Numbered from the stretch's first letter, positions 40,287 to 52,489 are shown. The stretch is 64,000 nucleotides of DNA from Porphyrobacter sp. AAP82 (GCF_000331285.1 NZ_ANFX01000030.1:1-64000), one strand, 5' to 3'. Translations and numbers: made by a program. The notes: generated by a model not told the origin, from the letters alone.

Positions 40287-42116
40287 ATGGCGCATCGCTC
40301 CGGCTATGGCGATATCGGCACCTCGCCGCTCTATGCGCTGAAGGAGAGCTTCGTCGGTCCGCACCCGCTCGCCGTCGACCGGCTGCATGTGTTCGGCGTG
40401 CTGAGCCTCATCTTCTGGTCGCTGATGCTGATCGTCACGGTCAAATATGTGGCCGTAGCGATGCGCGCCGACAACCGCGGCGAGGGCGGCTCCTTCGCGC
40501 TGCTGGCACTGATCTCGCGCCATGTCGAGGGCGCGCGGGTGAGCGCTGTGCTGGTGGTGCTCGGCGTGCTCGCCGCCTCGCTGTTCTATGGCGATGCAAT
40601 GCTCACCCCGGCGATATCGGTGCTTTCGGCGGTCGAGGGGCTGACCATCGTCAACCCTGCGCTGGAGGCGCTGGTGCTGCCGATTGCGGTGGTGATCCTG
40701 ATCGGCCTGTTCCTGATCCAGAGCCGCGGCACGGCCAAGGTGGGCGCGCTGTTCGGGCCCGTCGTGCTGGTCTATTTCGCCGTGCTGGCGGTGCTCGGCA
40801 TCGTCAATATCGCCGCCAATCCCGCGATCCTCGGCATCCTCAACCCCTGGCATGCGGCGGCGTTCTTCGCCCACGATCCGCACACCGCTTTCCTTGCGAT
40901 GGGATCGGTGTTCCTTGCGGTGACGGGGGCCGAGACGCTCTATGCCGATATGGGCCATTTCGGGCGGCGCGCGGTGGCGTTCAGTTGGCTGGGCCTTGCC
41001 TACCCTTGCCTGATGCTCAACTACATGGGGCAGGGCGCGCTGCTGCTGTCCCACCCGGAGGCGGCGGAAAACCCCTTCTACCTGATGGCTCCCGAATGGG
41101 CGCGCCTGCCGCTGGTGCTGATCGCGACCGCGGCGACGGTGATCGCCAGCCAGGCGGTGATTTCGGGCGCCTTCTCGGTCACGCACCAGGCGGTGCAACT
41201 GGGCTTCCTGCCGCGCCTGCGCACGCTTCAGACGAGCGCCAGGGCGGCCGGGCAGATCTACATCCCGGCGATCAACTGGGGCCTGTTGGTGATGGTGCTG
41301 CTGCTGGTGCTCGGCTTCGGGGAATCGACCCGGCTTGCATCGGCCTATGGCATCTCGGTGATTGGCACGATGCTGATCACCACGATGATGCTCGCCTTCC
41401 TCGTCTTCAGGGTGTGGCGCTGGAACAGGTTGCTGGCGGGGGCCACCATCGGCCTGTTCGCAATCGTGGACGTGATCTATTTCGCCTCGAACATCGCCAA
41501 GATCCCCGATGGCGGGTGGTTCCCGCTGGCGGTGGCGGGCGTGCTGTTCACGCTGCTCACCACCTGGTCCAAGGGCCGGCGGATCATGCGCGAGCGGATG
41601 GGCGAGGGCGATCTGGCGCTCGGGGACTTCATCGCCTCGGTCGGCACTTCGGTCCACCGGGTGCGCAACACCGCGGTCTATCTGTCCGCGGCCGAGCACG
41701 GGGTGCCCAGCGCGCTGCTCCACAACCTCAAGCACAACCAGGTGCTGCATGCCCGGGTGCTGATCGTGACCGTGAAGGTGGAAGAGGTGCCGCAGATTGA
41801 GCCCGCCACCCGCACCGCCGTCCATGACGAGGGCAATGGCTTCTGGCGGGTGATCATCCGTTACGGCTTCATGGAGGAGATCGACATCCCCCGCGATCTG
41901 GCGCTGCTGGAGACCGCGTGCGGCCCCTTCGATCCGATGGCGACAAGCTATTTCCTCGGCCGCCAGAAGCTCATCCCCTCGGCCGATCACCCCGGCATGG
42001 CGCGCTGGCGCGAGGGGCTGTTCGCGTGGATGTCGAAAGCCTCGGAAAGCGCGATGGAAAGCTTCAAGCTCCCCACCAACCGCGTGGTCGAACTGGGCAG
42101 CCAGTTGCAGATCTGA
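40287..42116 (+). CDS. kup: Kup-type potassium transporter with a non-standard N-terminus
   Basis: A potassium/proton symporter of the KUP family. From GYGDIGTSPLYALKESF onward all hallmarks are present: DNRGEGGSFALLALI, FYGDAMLTPAISVLSAVEGL, GAETLYADMGHFG, QAVISGAFSVTHQAVQLGFLPR and about twelve helices. A cytoplasmic C-terminal half includes GTSVHRVRNTAVYLS. Kup proteins normally have a hydrophobic lead-in just before GDIGTSPLY that forms the first half of helix 1. Here it is replaced by MAHRSG, and neither the upstream sequence in frame nor the other frames supply it. The ATG at 40287 is therefore the best start, but the gene may be 5'-truncated or rearranged and possibly non-functional. 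Confidence 0.85.
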   Translation: MAHRSGYGDIGTSPLYALKESFVGPHPLAVDRLHVFGVLSLIFWSLMLIVTVKYVAVAMRADNRGEGGSFALLALISRHVEGARVSAVLVVLGVLAASLFYGDAMLTPAISVLSAVEGLTIVNPALEALVLPIAVVILIGLFLIQSRGTAKVGALFGPVVLVYFAVLAVLGIVNIAANPAILGILNPWHAAAFFAHDPHTAFLAMGSVFLAVTGAETLYADMGHFGRRAVAFSWLGLAYPCLMLNYMGQGALLLSHPEAAENPFYLMAPEWARLPLVLIATAATVIASQAVISGAFSVTHQAVQLGFLPRLRTLQTSARAAGQIYIPAINWGLLVMVLLLVLGFGESTRLASAYGISVIGTMLITTMMLAFLVFRVWRWNRLLAGATIGLFAIVDVIYFASNIAKIPDGGWFPLAVAGVLFTLLTTWSKGRRIMRERMGEGDLALGDFIASVGTSVHRVRNTAVYLSAAEHGVPSALLHNLKHNQVLHARVLIVTVKVEEVPQIEPATRTAVHDEGNGFWRVIIRYGFMEEIDIPRDLALLETACGPFDPMATSYFLGRQKLIPSADHPGMARWREGLFAWMSKASESAMESFKLPTNRVVELGSQLQI

Positions 42117-42149
42117 CCGCGCGCGCAGAACGCGGGGCGCGGGCGGCGC

Positions 42150-42506
42150 TCAGGGCCCCGCGATCAGGCCCTTTAGCATGCCCACAAGGCGCGCAGGATC
42201 GAGCGGCTTGGCGAGCACCGGGCCGGCGGCCATCGCCGCAGGAAGCTGGCCGGCGGTAAAGCCGGTCACGATGATGAAGGGAATTCCGCGCGCGGCCAGC
42301 GCCGCACACACCGGCAGGCTGCTTTCCCCCCGCAGGTTCGCATCGAGCACTGCCGCAGCGCAGCTCTCCTCGCCCGCCAGCAGCGCGAGGGCGGCAGCGA
42401 CGGTCGCACAGGGTCCGAGCACGCCGAACCCCGCGCCCGCGAGCGCTTCGGCCACGTCCTGGGCGATGAAATATTCGTCCTCGACGACGAGAATGCGCGC
42501 GCTCAT
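42150..42506 (-). CDS. Single-domain response regulator
   Basis: A 118-residue CheY-like receiver domain with no output domain. The acidic pocket is VVEDEYFIAQDV, the phosphoacceptor Asp55 is in AAVLDANLRGES, the Thr is in FIIVTGFTAG and the Lys in VLAKPLDPARLV. It follows the histidine kinase by 10 bases on the same strand, so the two form a two-component pair. Signal output is likely by protein interaction or phosphate sink, as in other HWE-kinase partners. Confidence 0.9.
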   Translation of the reverse strand: MSARILVVEDEYFIAQDVAEALAGAGFGVLGPCATVAAALALLAGEESCAAAVLDANLRGESSLPVCAALAARGIPFIIVTGFTAGQLPAAMAAGPVLAKPLDPARLVGMLKGLIAGP

Positions 42507-42516
42507 GTCCCGTCTC

Positions 42517-43983
42517 CTAGCGCAAAGGCGCTCCGGGTTCATCCTGTTCGATGATGGCGGCGAGCGCGCAGTCCATCCGCCATACAAAGCCGGCGGGCTC
42601 GAAACGGATCTCGACGCCGGCATCGAGGCTGTTTCGCACCATGTCGCCGATCACCACCGAGCCGAAGCCGCTCGCGGCAGGCGGGCTTATGGGCGGCCCG
42701 CCGCGTTCCTGCCAGACGATCGTGACGCGCGCCGCCGCGCCCGGGCCGCTGCATTCCCAGCGCAGCAGGACCTCGCCCCCGTCCTGCGACAGCGCGCCGT
42801 GCTTGCCGGCATTGGTGGCGAGTTCGTGGAGCGCCATGCCGAGCGTCTGCACCGCGTGGGGGCCAAGCGCGATGTCCTCGCCCTCCAGCAGGATGCGTGT
42901 GCCCAGCAGGTCCTTGTAATGGCCCCGCTGCGCCGTCACCAGCGCCCGCAATCCGACCCCGCGCCAGGCGTTTCTGACCAGCAGGTCCTGCCCGGTGGCG
43001 AGCGACTGGATGCGTGCGGCGAAGTTCTGCAAGAAGGTCTCGTGATCGGCCCCGCTGGTGCGCCGCGCGACCGAGAGCACCACCGCGAGCAGGTTCTTGG
43101 CGCGGTGGTTGACCTCGCCCAGCAGCAGGCGGATGTGGCTTTCGCGGTCCTTTTCCTCGGTGATGTCGAGATTGGTGCCGACCACCCACTCGGTTATCCC
43201 GTCCGCCCCGGCCCTGGCCACTTCGACCGCGCGCAGGTGCCGCACCCGGCCATCATCGCCGCGCAAGATGCGGAATTCACGGGTGCTTTCGGAGCGGTTC
43301 CTGACCGTCTCGGCAAGGATCTGCTGCTGGCGGGCGAGGTCTTCGGGATGGACCCGCGCATTGTATTCCGCGATCCCCGGCGTCTCGTCTTCCCTCTCGG
43401 CGATCCCGTAGAGCGCCAGCATCGTGTCGTCGCCGTAGACCTTGCCGCTCGGCACGTGCCACTGCCAGATGCCGATCCCGGCGGTGCGGGTGGCAAGGTG
43501 GGTCTTGACCTCGCTCTCGCGCAGCGCTTCGAGCGCGCCGCGCAGCTCCTCAGCCTGCCGCTGGTTGGCGACGCGCTCCTCGCGCAGGCGGCGGTTGGCG
43601 ACGCGCATGCCGTGGATCAGCGCCAGATCGGTAGCGACCACAAAGACATAGAGCCCGAGCGCCACCTCGGCTCCCGCAAGGCTGAAGCTGCGGTTGGGCG
43701 AGATGTAGTAATACCACGCGACCAATCCGCACAGCACGCCCGAGACCAGCCCCGCGCGCAAGCCGAACAGGAAGGTGGTAAGGATCACCGCCGGGAAGAA
43801 GGTCACATAGGGAAAGCCCGGCGGCAGCAGCGGATCGACCAGCGCACGCGCACCCCACGCCGCGCCGAAGATCGCGAGGGTCCCGGCCAGCCGCGCGAGC
43901 GGGCTGAACCCGGCGACCTCGACCCGCTCGATCCATGCGAGCGGGCCGGAGTGACCGCGATGATCGGAACCGGCTTTGGCCAT
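42517..43983 (-). CDS. HWE-family sensor histidine kinase with PAS domain
   Basis: A 488-residue membrane-anchored kinase. The N-terminal transmembrane sensor has about four helices (LAGTLAIFGAAWGARALV, YVTFFPAVILTTFLFGL, GLVSGVLCGLVAWYYYI, VALGLYVFVVATDLALI; DUF4118/MASE-like). A PAS-PAC region covers about residues 150-280 (TAGIGIWQWHVPSGKVYGDD ... REFRILRGDDGRVRH). The kinase region has phosphoacceptor His293 in LLGEVNHRAKNLLAVVLS and N-box ALHELATNAGKHGALS, both HWE/HisKA_2 features. AGGGACAACCC before 43983 supports this start. HWE kinases often mediate light or general-stress responses; the signal here is unknown. It is divergent from recN. Confidence 0.9.
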   Translation of the reverse strand: MAKAGSDHRGHSGPLAWIERVEVAGFSPLARLAGTLAIFGAAWGARALVDPLLPPGFPYVTFFPAVILTTFLFGLRAGLVSGVLCGLVAWYYYISPNRSFSLAGAEVALGLYVFVVATDLALIHGMRVANRRLREERVANQRQAEELRGALEALRESEVKTHLATRTAGIGIWQWHVPSGKVYGDDTMLALYGIAEREDETPGIAEYNARVHPEDLARQQQILAETVRNRSESTREFRILRGDDGRVRHLRAVEVARAGADGITEWVVGTNLDITEEKDRESHIRLLLGEVNHRAKNLLAVVLSVARRTSGADHETFLQNFAARIQSLATGQDLLVRNAWRGVGLRALVTAQRGHYKDLLGTRILLEGEDIALGPHAVQTLGMALHELATNAGKHGALSQDGGEVLLRWECSGPGAAARVTIVWQERGGPPISPPAASGFGSVVIGDMVRNSLDAGVEIRFEPAGFVWRMDCALAAIIEQDEPGAPLR

Positions 43984-44038
43984 GGGTTGTCCCTGCATCC
44001 TCCTGCCGCAAGCGCGCGGCGGCCCCGATGACCGCCGC

Positions 44039-44073
44039 CCTTGCCGGCGATTGGCCCGCAAATCGCGGCAAGG
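44039..44073. repeat. Long imperfect hairpin in the kinase/recN divergent region
   Basis: CCTTGCCGGCGATT (44039-44052) is complementary to AATCGCGGCAAGG (44061-44073) with a single bulged G, around an eight-base loop. It lies 55 bases before the kinase start and 107 bases before recN. It could be an operator or a leader hairpin on the kinase mRNA. No T-run follows on either strand, so it is not an obvious terminator. Confidence 0.5.
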
Positions 44074-44180
44074 TCAAGCCTGCCCGGTGCGGGACCGCCG
44101 CGGTGCGCGGCGCGGCTTGGGGATTGGCGCGCCTTGCCGCGTGACGCGCCCGCCGCGCTGCGCTATCCCCCGGGGCGATC

Positions 44181-45848
44181 ATGCTGACCCGTCTCTCGAT
44201 CCGCAATGTCGTCCTCATCGAAGCGCTCGATCTCGATTTCGCGCGCGGGCTGGGCGTGCTGACGGGCGAGACGGGGGCGGGCAAGTCGATCCTGCTCGAT
44301 GCCTTGGGCCTGGTACTGGGGGACCGGGCCGAGACCGGGCTGGTGCGCGCCGGCGAAGACCGTGCGAGCGTCACCGCCAGCTTCGAATTCGCCGTTCTGC
44401 CCCGCGCCATCGCCGCCGCGCTCGATGATGCCGAGATCGCGCTCGAACCGGGCGAGCCCTTGATGATCCGCCGCCAGGTGCGTGCCGATGGCGGGTCCAA
44501 GGCCTTCATCAACGACCAGCCGGCGAGCGTCGCGCTGCTGCGCGAACTCGCGCCCGCGCTGGTCGAGCTCCACGGCCAGCACGACGACCGCGGCCTTGTG
44601 AACCCGCGCGGGCACCGCGTGCTGCTTGATCGCTATGCCGGGACCGATGTCGCCGGGCTCGAACGCGCCTATGCCGAGTGGGCGCGGGCCGAGGCGCAAT
44701 TGTCCGAGGCCCAAGGGGCGGTCGAACAGGCCAGGGCCGATCATGACCTGCTCATCGCCCACCTTGCCGAACTGTCGGCGCTGGAGCCGGTCGCGGGCGA
44801 GGAAGCGCGGCTCGCGGGCGCGCGGGCGGACATGCAGAAGGGCGAGAAACTGTCGGGCGACCTTTCGGACCTGCGCCATCTGTGGGAGGGTTCGGATTCG
44901 CCGCTCGCGGCGCTGCGCGTGGCGGCGCGGCGCTTGGACCGGATCGCCGAGCAGCATCCGCTCTTGGCCGAGGCGCTCGCTGCGCTCGACCGCGCGGTGA
45001 TCGAGGCGAGCGAGGCCGAAGACAAGCTGCGCCTCGCGGCCGAAGCGCTGGTCCATGATCCGCTGGCGCTGGAACGCGCCGAGACCCGACTGTTCGAGCT
45101 GCGCGCCGCGGCCCGCAAGCACCGCTGCGAGGTCGATGACCTGCCAGACCTCGCGCGCACCATGCGCGCGCGATTGGACGCGATCGAGGGCGGGGAGGCG
45201 CAGCTCGATGCCTTGGAGGCCGCCGCCAAGGAGGCGCGCCTTGCCTATGTCGGGGCCGCGGGCAAGGCTCATGCCGCGCGGGTCGCGGGGGCCGAAAGGC
45301 TCGACGCGGCGGTGGCGGCGGAGCTGGCGCCGCTGAAACTCGATGCTGCGCGCTTCCGCACCAGTGTAACGGCCCTGCCCGAGGAACGCTGGGCGGCGAG
45401 CGGCATGGATGCGGTCGAGTTTCTCATCTCGACCAACCCCGGCGCGGATTTTGCGCCCCTGAACAAGATCGCCTCGGGCGGCGAATTGTCGCGCTTCATC
45501 CTCGCGCTGAAGGTTGCGCTCGCCGAAAAGGGCGGGGCGGCGACGATCATTTTTGACGAAATCGACCGCGGGGTCGGGGGCGCGGTGGCAAGCGCGATCG
45601 GTGAACGTCTGGCGCGGCTCGCTTCGCAGGAGGGGCAGTTGCTGGCGGTGACGCACTCGCCGCAGGTCGCGGCGCGGGGCTCGCAGCACTACCTGATCGC
45701 CAAGGCCTCTTCGGGCACGGTGACCAAGACGTCCGTGGTGCTGCTCGACCACGCCGGCCGGCAGGAGGAAATCGCGCGAATGCTCTCCGGTGCCGAGGTG
45801 ACGCCCGAGGCGCGGGCGCAGGCGGACCGGCTCTTGGAGGGGGTGTGA
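44181..45848 (+). CDS. recN: DNA repair protein RecN
   Basis: RecN is an SMC-like ATPase in double-strand-break repair. The 555-residue product has the N-terminal Walker A GETGAGKS (residues 29-36) and a central coiled-coil rich in Ala/Glu/Arg. The C-terminal ABC signature is LNKIASGGELSRFILALKVAL and the Walker B is ATIIFDEIDRGVGG, followed by GQLLAVTHSPQVAARG. No alphaproteobacterial LexA-type GTTC-N7-GTTC site was seen in the upstream region. Its stop overlaps the next gene's start (TGATG). Confidence 0.97.
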   Translation: MLTRLSIRNVVLIEALDLDFARGLGVLTGETGAGKSILLDALGLVLGDRAETGLVRAGEDRASVTASFEFAVLPRAIAAALDDAEIALEPGEPLMIRRQVRADGGSKAFINDQPASVALLRELAPALVELHGQHDDRGLVNPRGHRVLLDRYAGTDVAGLERAYAEWARAEAQLSEAQGAVEQARADHDLLIAHLAELSALEPVAGEEARLAGARADMQKGEKLSGDLSDLRHLWEGSDSPLAALRVAARRLDRIAEQHPLLAEALAALDRAVIEASEAEDKLRLAAEALVHDPLALERAETRLFELRAAARKHRCEVDDLPDLARTMRARLDAIEGGEAQLDALEAAAKEARLAYVGAAGKAHAARVAGAERLDAAVAAELAPLKLDAARFRTSVTALPEERWAASGMDAVEFLISTNPGADFAPLNKIASGGELSRFILALKVALAEKGGAATIIFDEIDRGVGGAVASAIGERLARLASQEGQLLAVTHSPQVAARGSQHYLIAKASSGTVTKTSVVLLDHAGRQEEIARMLSGAEVTPEARAQADRLLEGV

Positions 45849-46735
45849 TGCGCCCCACTGTTGCGCTCCTCCTCCCCCTCCTCCTCGCCGCCTGCTCCCC
45901 CGCCACAGCCCCCGAGGAGGCCCCTGCCGCCGTGCAGCCGAACAACGCGACCTATGGCACCGATGCCAACCTTGCGGCGTCGAAACCTGACGCGATCCTG
46001 CGCTATGCCGATCATCCGCGCGGGTTTGCCGAACTCAGGCTTCCTGAGGGGGACGGCCCGTTCCCGCTGGCGGTGATCTATCATGGCGGGTGCTGGAAGA
46101 CCGGCATCGCCTCGCAGGCCTACATGGCCCCGCTGGCGACCCGCTGGCAGCAGCTCGGCATCGCGACGCTCAATGTCGACTATCGCGAGGTCGGGGACGG
46201 GGGCGGCTGGCCGGGGTCCTTCGCGGACTGGGCTGCCTCTGCCAAGCTGATCGATGAGGTCGCGGCGAAATACCCCATCGACCGCGCCCGCGTCACGCTG
46301 GTGGGCCATTCGGCGGGGGCCTTGCCGGCACAGTGGCTGGCGAGCGCGCAGGGGGCGGACAGGCCGGTCGGCAAGCGCACTGCGCTCGAAGCCCGCGCCG
46401 CCATCGTGCTCGACGGTCCCGGCGATGTCGGGGCCGAGCAGCCGGCCTTCGACGCGCTGTGCCAGTTCTCGGCGGTCGCGCCTTTCATCGGCGACGAGGC
46501 ACCCCGGCGCCTTGCCGCGATCTCTCCGTCCGCCGCAGAGCCGCAGCTTGCCCAACTGCTGTTTGTGCAGGCGAAGCTCCCCGCGCCTTCTGCCGCGACG
46601 CAGGCCGCCCTGGCGCACGGCGGCGCGCGCGTCACGGTGCGCGAGAATGCAGGGGCGAGCCATTTCGCCATCATCACCCCCGGCAACCCGGTCTACGAAG
46701 CCAACGAGGCGGCGATGCTGGCGGTCATCAAGTGA
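45848..46735 (+). CDS. Lipoprotein alpha/beta hydrolase, first of a tandem pair
   Basis: A 295-residue predicted lipoprotein (MRPTVALLLPLLLAAC, lipobox LAAC). It carries a carboxylesterase-like hydrolase domain: FPLAVIYHGGCWKTGI (oxyanion HGG), the nucleophile VTLVGHSAGALPAQWLAS, VLDGPGDVG, and a C-terminal His in NAGASHFAIITP. It shares the recN stop/start overlap. It is a paralogue of the next gene, with the same motifs and about the same length, so a tandem duplication is evident. The substrate is unknown; kynurenine formamidase-like esterases share this HGG-W layout. Confidence 0.82.
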   Translation: MRPTVALLLPLLLAACSPATAPEEAPAAVQPNNATYGTDANLAASKPDAILRYADHPRGFAELRLPEGDGPFPLAVIYHGGCWKTGIASQAYMAPLATRWQQLGIATLNVDYREVGDGGGWPGSFADWAASAKLIDEVAAKYPIDRARVTLVGHSAGALPAQWLASAQGADRPVGKRTALEARAAIVLDGPGDVGAEQPAFDALCQFSAVAPFIGDEAPRRLAAISPSAAEPQLAQLLFVQAKLPAPSAATQAALAHGGARVTVRENAGASHFAIITPGNPVYEANEAAMLAVIK

Positions 46736-46793
46736 CCGATTGCTCCGGCCTGCCGGCGCGCTAATCTGCCGATACACACCGGGGGAGACGACC

Positions 46794-49785
<2,992 letters not shown>

Positions 49786-49861
49786 GCGCGGCCTGCGACA
49801 AAGCGGCTGACTTGCCCGCTTGCCTGTGGCATCACCGCAGCGTCTTGGCAGGGGGGCGGGT

Positions 49862-50596
49862 TTGTCCGAACGCATCGCCATTGTCACGCCATACTGGACC
49901 GAACCGCACGAGGTGATTGCGCGCTGCATCGCCAGTGTCGCCGCGCAATCCATCGCCTGCGATCACCTGCTTGTTGCCGATGGCGCGGCGCAGGACCGGC
50001 TCGATGGCGAGGCCGTGCGCCACTTGCGGCTTGACCGCAACCACGCCGACCATGGCAATGTCGCGCGCGCGATGGGCGCGCTGCTCGCGGCGGGCGAGGG
50101 CTATGACGCGATCGGCTTTCTCGATGCCGACAACCGCATCGATCCCGATCATGCCGCGCTGTGCCTTGCGGCTGCGCGCGAGGCGCAGGGCCCCGATTTC
50201 GTCGTCGCGCAGCGCCGGTTCGAGCTGCCCGGCGGAACCCCCGTCGCGATCGGGGACGAGCCCGGGCTGGTCGACACCAACTGCCTGTTCCTGCTGCCCG
50301 GCGCCTTTCCGGTGATCGCGCGCTGGGCGCTGATCCCGGCGCCGCTTGCGCCCATCGGTGACCGCGTGTTCCATGCCGCGCTTGTCGCCGCCGGCTGCCG
50401 CATGGCCCGCACCATCCGCCCGAGCGTCACCTATGTCAGCCACTGGGCGGTGCATTACGCGGCCAGCGGCGGCGCGGTGCCCGCCGGGGCCCGCTCGCTC
50501 GATATGGCCGCGATTGCCGCGTGGCTCGCCGGCATCTCGCCCGATGAACGCCGCGCGCTCGATCACCGCGTCGGCGCGCGGATCGGGCTGGCGTGA
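49862..50596 (+). CDS. Family 2-type glycosyltransferase
   Basis: A protein of about 244 residues with a GT-A fold. RIAIVTPYWTEPHEVIARCIASVAAQSI gives the nucleotide-sugar-binding start. DHLLVADGAA and AIGFLDADNRIDPDHAAL supply the acidic DxD-type metal site, and GDRVFHAALV a possible acceptor loop. The TTG at 49862 follows GGGGGGCGGG and gives the natural N-terminus; a GTG further upstream cannot be excluded. The acceptor and sugar are unknown. It is a single gene between ligA and a FAH-family gene. Confidence 0.72.
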   Translation: MSERIAIVTPYWTEPHEVIARCIASVAAQSIACDHLLVADGAAQDRLDGEAVRHLRLDRNHADHGNVARAMGALLAAGEGYDAIGFLDADNRIDPDHAALCLAAAREAQGPDFVVAQRRFELPGGTPVAIGDEPGLVDTNCLFLLPGAFPVIARWALIPAPLAPIGDRVFHAALVAAGCRMARTIRPSVTYVSHWAVHYAASGGAVPAGARSLDMAAIAAWLAGISPDERRALDHRVGARIGLA

Positions 50597-50748
50597 CGGG
50601 GGCAGGGGCAGGGGCAGGGCGGGGCGAGGAACGGTTCGCCGCCCGGGCAGTCTCATGGTAGGACAGACCGGGCAGGCGGGACGCACTGGCACCGTCTACG
50701 CCAATGCGGCAAGATCAGGGTGAGAGGCAGGGCAGTGGGGGAACGGAC

Positions 50749-51945
50749 ATGCTGAGGCTCGCCAAGGTGCTCGCGGCGCTGGTGCTGGTTGCGGTGGCGG
50801 GGCTGGCAATGGCCTGGGCGACCTCGCCCGATCCCAGGGGCAATCCCGCCTCCTTCGAGGCGGCAGCGCTCGTCCCGCAGCTGGCCCCGCTTGGCGAGGC
50901 AGTCACGCTTGCGGCCTATCGCGGGGATGACGGAAAGGCGGCGACGCTGCTGGTCACGGGATTTGATCGGGCCTCGGTCACCGGCATCCCGCTCGCGGTG
51001 CTGGGGGCGACGACGACTGGCGATCCGCTGCGCGATCTCGCCTCGCTCCCGCGCCTGCCGGATGCTGCCGATCCCCTGCCGGCGAGCCCGCGCCTCAGCC
51101 TCACCTATGATGCGCTGCTTCCCTCGGCGCCCCCGGGCCTCGTCCATATCGGCACCGGCACGAATTTTCCCGAACACGCCGCCGAATCGCGCAGCGGGGC
51201 GGTGTTCCAGTTTCCCAAGTTCGGGTCTGCCACCCCCGCACGCACGCGGATCGCGGCGCAGCCTCGCATCCTGCTCGATTACGAAGTCGAATTGTGCATG
51301 CGCTTCGACCGCGACATCGCCAGCCTCGCTGATTTCGACGCGGCCATGAAGGGCGTGTTCCTGTGCGGCGATTTCACCAATCGCAATGCGCTGGTGGCGC
51401 TTGCCGATCCGGACAATCTCGATTCGGGCTACGGCTTTTCCGACAGCAAGAGCGGCCCCGGGCAGTTCCCGTCCGGTCCTTTCCTCGTGGTGCCGCGCGA
51501 CTGGAAGCGGTTTGTGGCCGGAGTGCGGATGACCACGGCGGTCAATGGCGACATGCGGCAGGATGCGCGCGGGCGCGAGATGGAGCTGGATTTCCGCGCG
51601 CTGGTGGAAAAGGCGCTGGGCGACATGAGCCGCGCACGGTTTCTTTATCGCGGCGCTTTCCACCGGCTTGCACCTGAGGGGCGGATCACGGCGGACATGA
51701 CGGTGATGTCGGGCACGAGCGAGGGCGTGATCTTCACGCCGCCCACCCGCGCCGACCTGATCGAGGGGCTGCTGGCCTATGGCCGGGCGGGCGGGCCGGC
51801 ATCGGGGGAAGGCCTGGTTGAGACCGTCAAAAGCGTGTTCGTCGCCAACGAGCTGGCGAGCGGACATTTCCTCAAGCCGGGTGACCGGGTGAGCCACGGG
51901 TCGGATCGGCTCGGAGACATCGTGGTCGAGGTGACTGCGCCTTGA
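50749..51945 (+). CDS. Fumarylacetoacetate hydrolase-family protein with N-terminal membrane anchor
   Basis: A 398-residue protein whose C-terminal two thirds carry FAH motifs: the metal-binding DYEVELCMRFDRD, KGVFLCGDFTNRNALV, SGPFLVVPRDW and the ending FLKPGDRVSHGSDRLGDIVVEV. FAH-type enzymes cleave or decarboxylate beta-diketo acids using a divalent metal. Unusually, the N-terminus is hydrophobic (LAKVLAALVLVAVAGLAMAWA), a signal anchor that would place the enzyme outside the cytoplasm. It overlaps the following CinA-like gene by four bases (TTGA). Confidence 0.8.
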   Translation: MLRLAKVLAALVLVAVAGLAMAWATSPDPRGNPASFEAAALVPQLAPLGEAVTLAAYRGDDGKAATLLVTGFDRASVTGIPLAVLGATTTGDPLRDLASLPRLPDAADPLPASPRLSLTYDALLPSAPPGLVHIGTGTNFPEHAAESRSGAVFQFPKFGSATPARTRIAAQPRILLDYEVELCMRFDRDIASLADFDAAMKGVFLCGDFTNRNALVALADPDNLDSGYGFSDSKSGPGQFPSGPFLVVPRDWKRFVAGVRMTTAVNGDMRQDARGREMELDFRALVEKALGDMSRARFLYRGAFHRLAPEGRITADMTVMSGTSEGVIFTPPTRADLIEGLLAYGRAGGPASGEGLVETVKSVFVANELASGHFLKPGDRVSHGSDRLGDIVVEVTAP

Positions 51946-52445
51946 GCGATCTGCTCACCGAACTCCGCCCTCAAGCCTCGCGCATCGCCGCGCTGCTGCG
52001 CGCGCGCGGCGAGAAGGTCGCCGTCGCCGACGGCGCGACCGGAGGCCTGATCGCGGCGAGCCTGCTGACCGTGCCCGGCGCGCTCGACTTTTTCGTGGGT
52101 GGCGGGGTGGTCTATTCCTTCCGCGCGCGCGACGTGCTGTTTGCTCTCCCGCGCGAGGCCTACAAGGGGATGCGCGGGGCGAGCGAGGAGTATGCGCTGC
52201 TCCAGGCCCGCGCGATCCGCGACAATTTCGGCGCGGAATGGGGGCTGGCCGAGAGCGGCTCGGTCGGCGGTTCCTCGCATCCCGGCGGTGCGCCCGCCGG
52301 CCGCAGCGTCGCCGCGCTGGCGGGCCCGGCGGGCGAGCACACGCGCCTTATCGAAACCGCCTCGGATGATCGCATCGCCAACATGGCCGCCTTCACCCGC
52401 AACGCGCTGGCGCTGCTCGACGAGGTGCTGGGGGGCGAGGGCTAG
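51942..52445 (+). CDS. CinA C-terminal-domain (nicotinamide-nucleotide amidase-like) protein
   Basis: A 167-residue stand-alone CinA C-terminal domain. It has ARGEKVAVADGATGGLIAASLLTVPGALDFFVGGGVVYS (the family normally reads AESCTGG), the YKGMRGASEEYALLQAR region, and AESGSVGGSSHPGG with the phosphate-binding loop. The usual catalytic Ser/Cys of the AESCTGG motif is replaced (ADGATGG), so amidase activity is uncertain. The TTG at 51942 overlaps the FAH-gene stop, so the two are coupled. Confidence 0.75.
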   Translation: MSDLLTELRPQASRIAALLRARGEKVAVADGATGGLIAASLLTVPGALDFFVGGGVVYSFRARDVLFALPREAYKGMRGASEEYALLQARAIRDNFGAEWGLAESGSVGGSSHPGGAPAGRSVAALAGPAGEHTRLIETASDDRIANMAAFTRNALALLDEVLGGEG

Positions 52446-52489
52446 GCAAGGTCACTGTCTGGCAAGGCTTTTCCCCCTACAGTCGGGGC

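Noticed and set aside
40257..41990. Minus-strand open frame of about 577 codons over kup
   Set aside because: Shadow of the transporter. Composition is His/Arg/Asp-rich, as is typical of antisense frames here.
43984..44180. LexA/SOS box before recN
   Set aside because: No GTTC-N7-GTTC or similar spaced repeat could be found in the divergent region.
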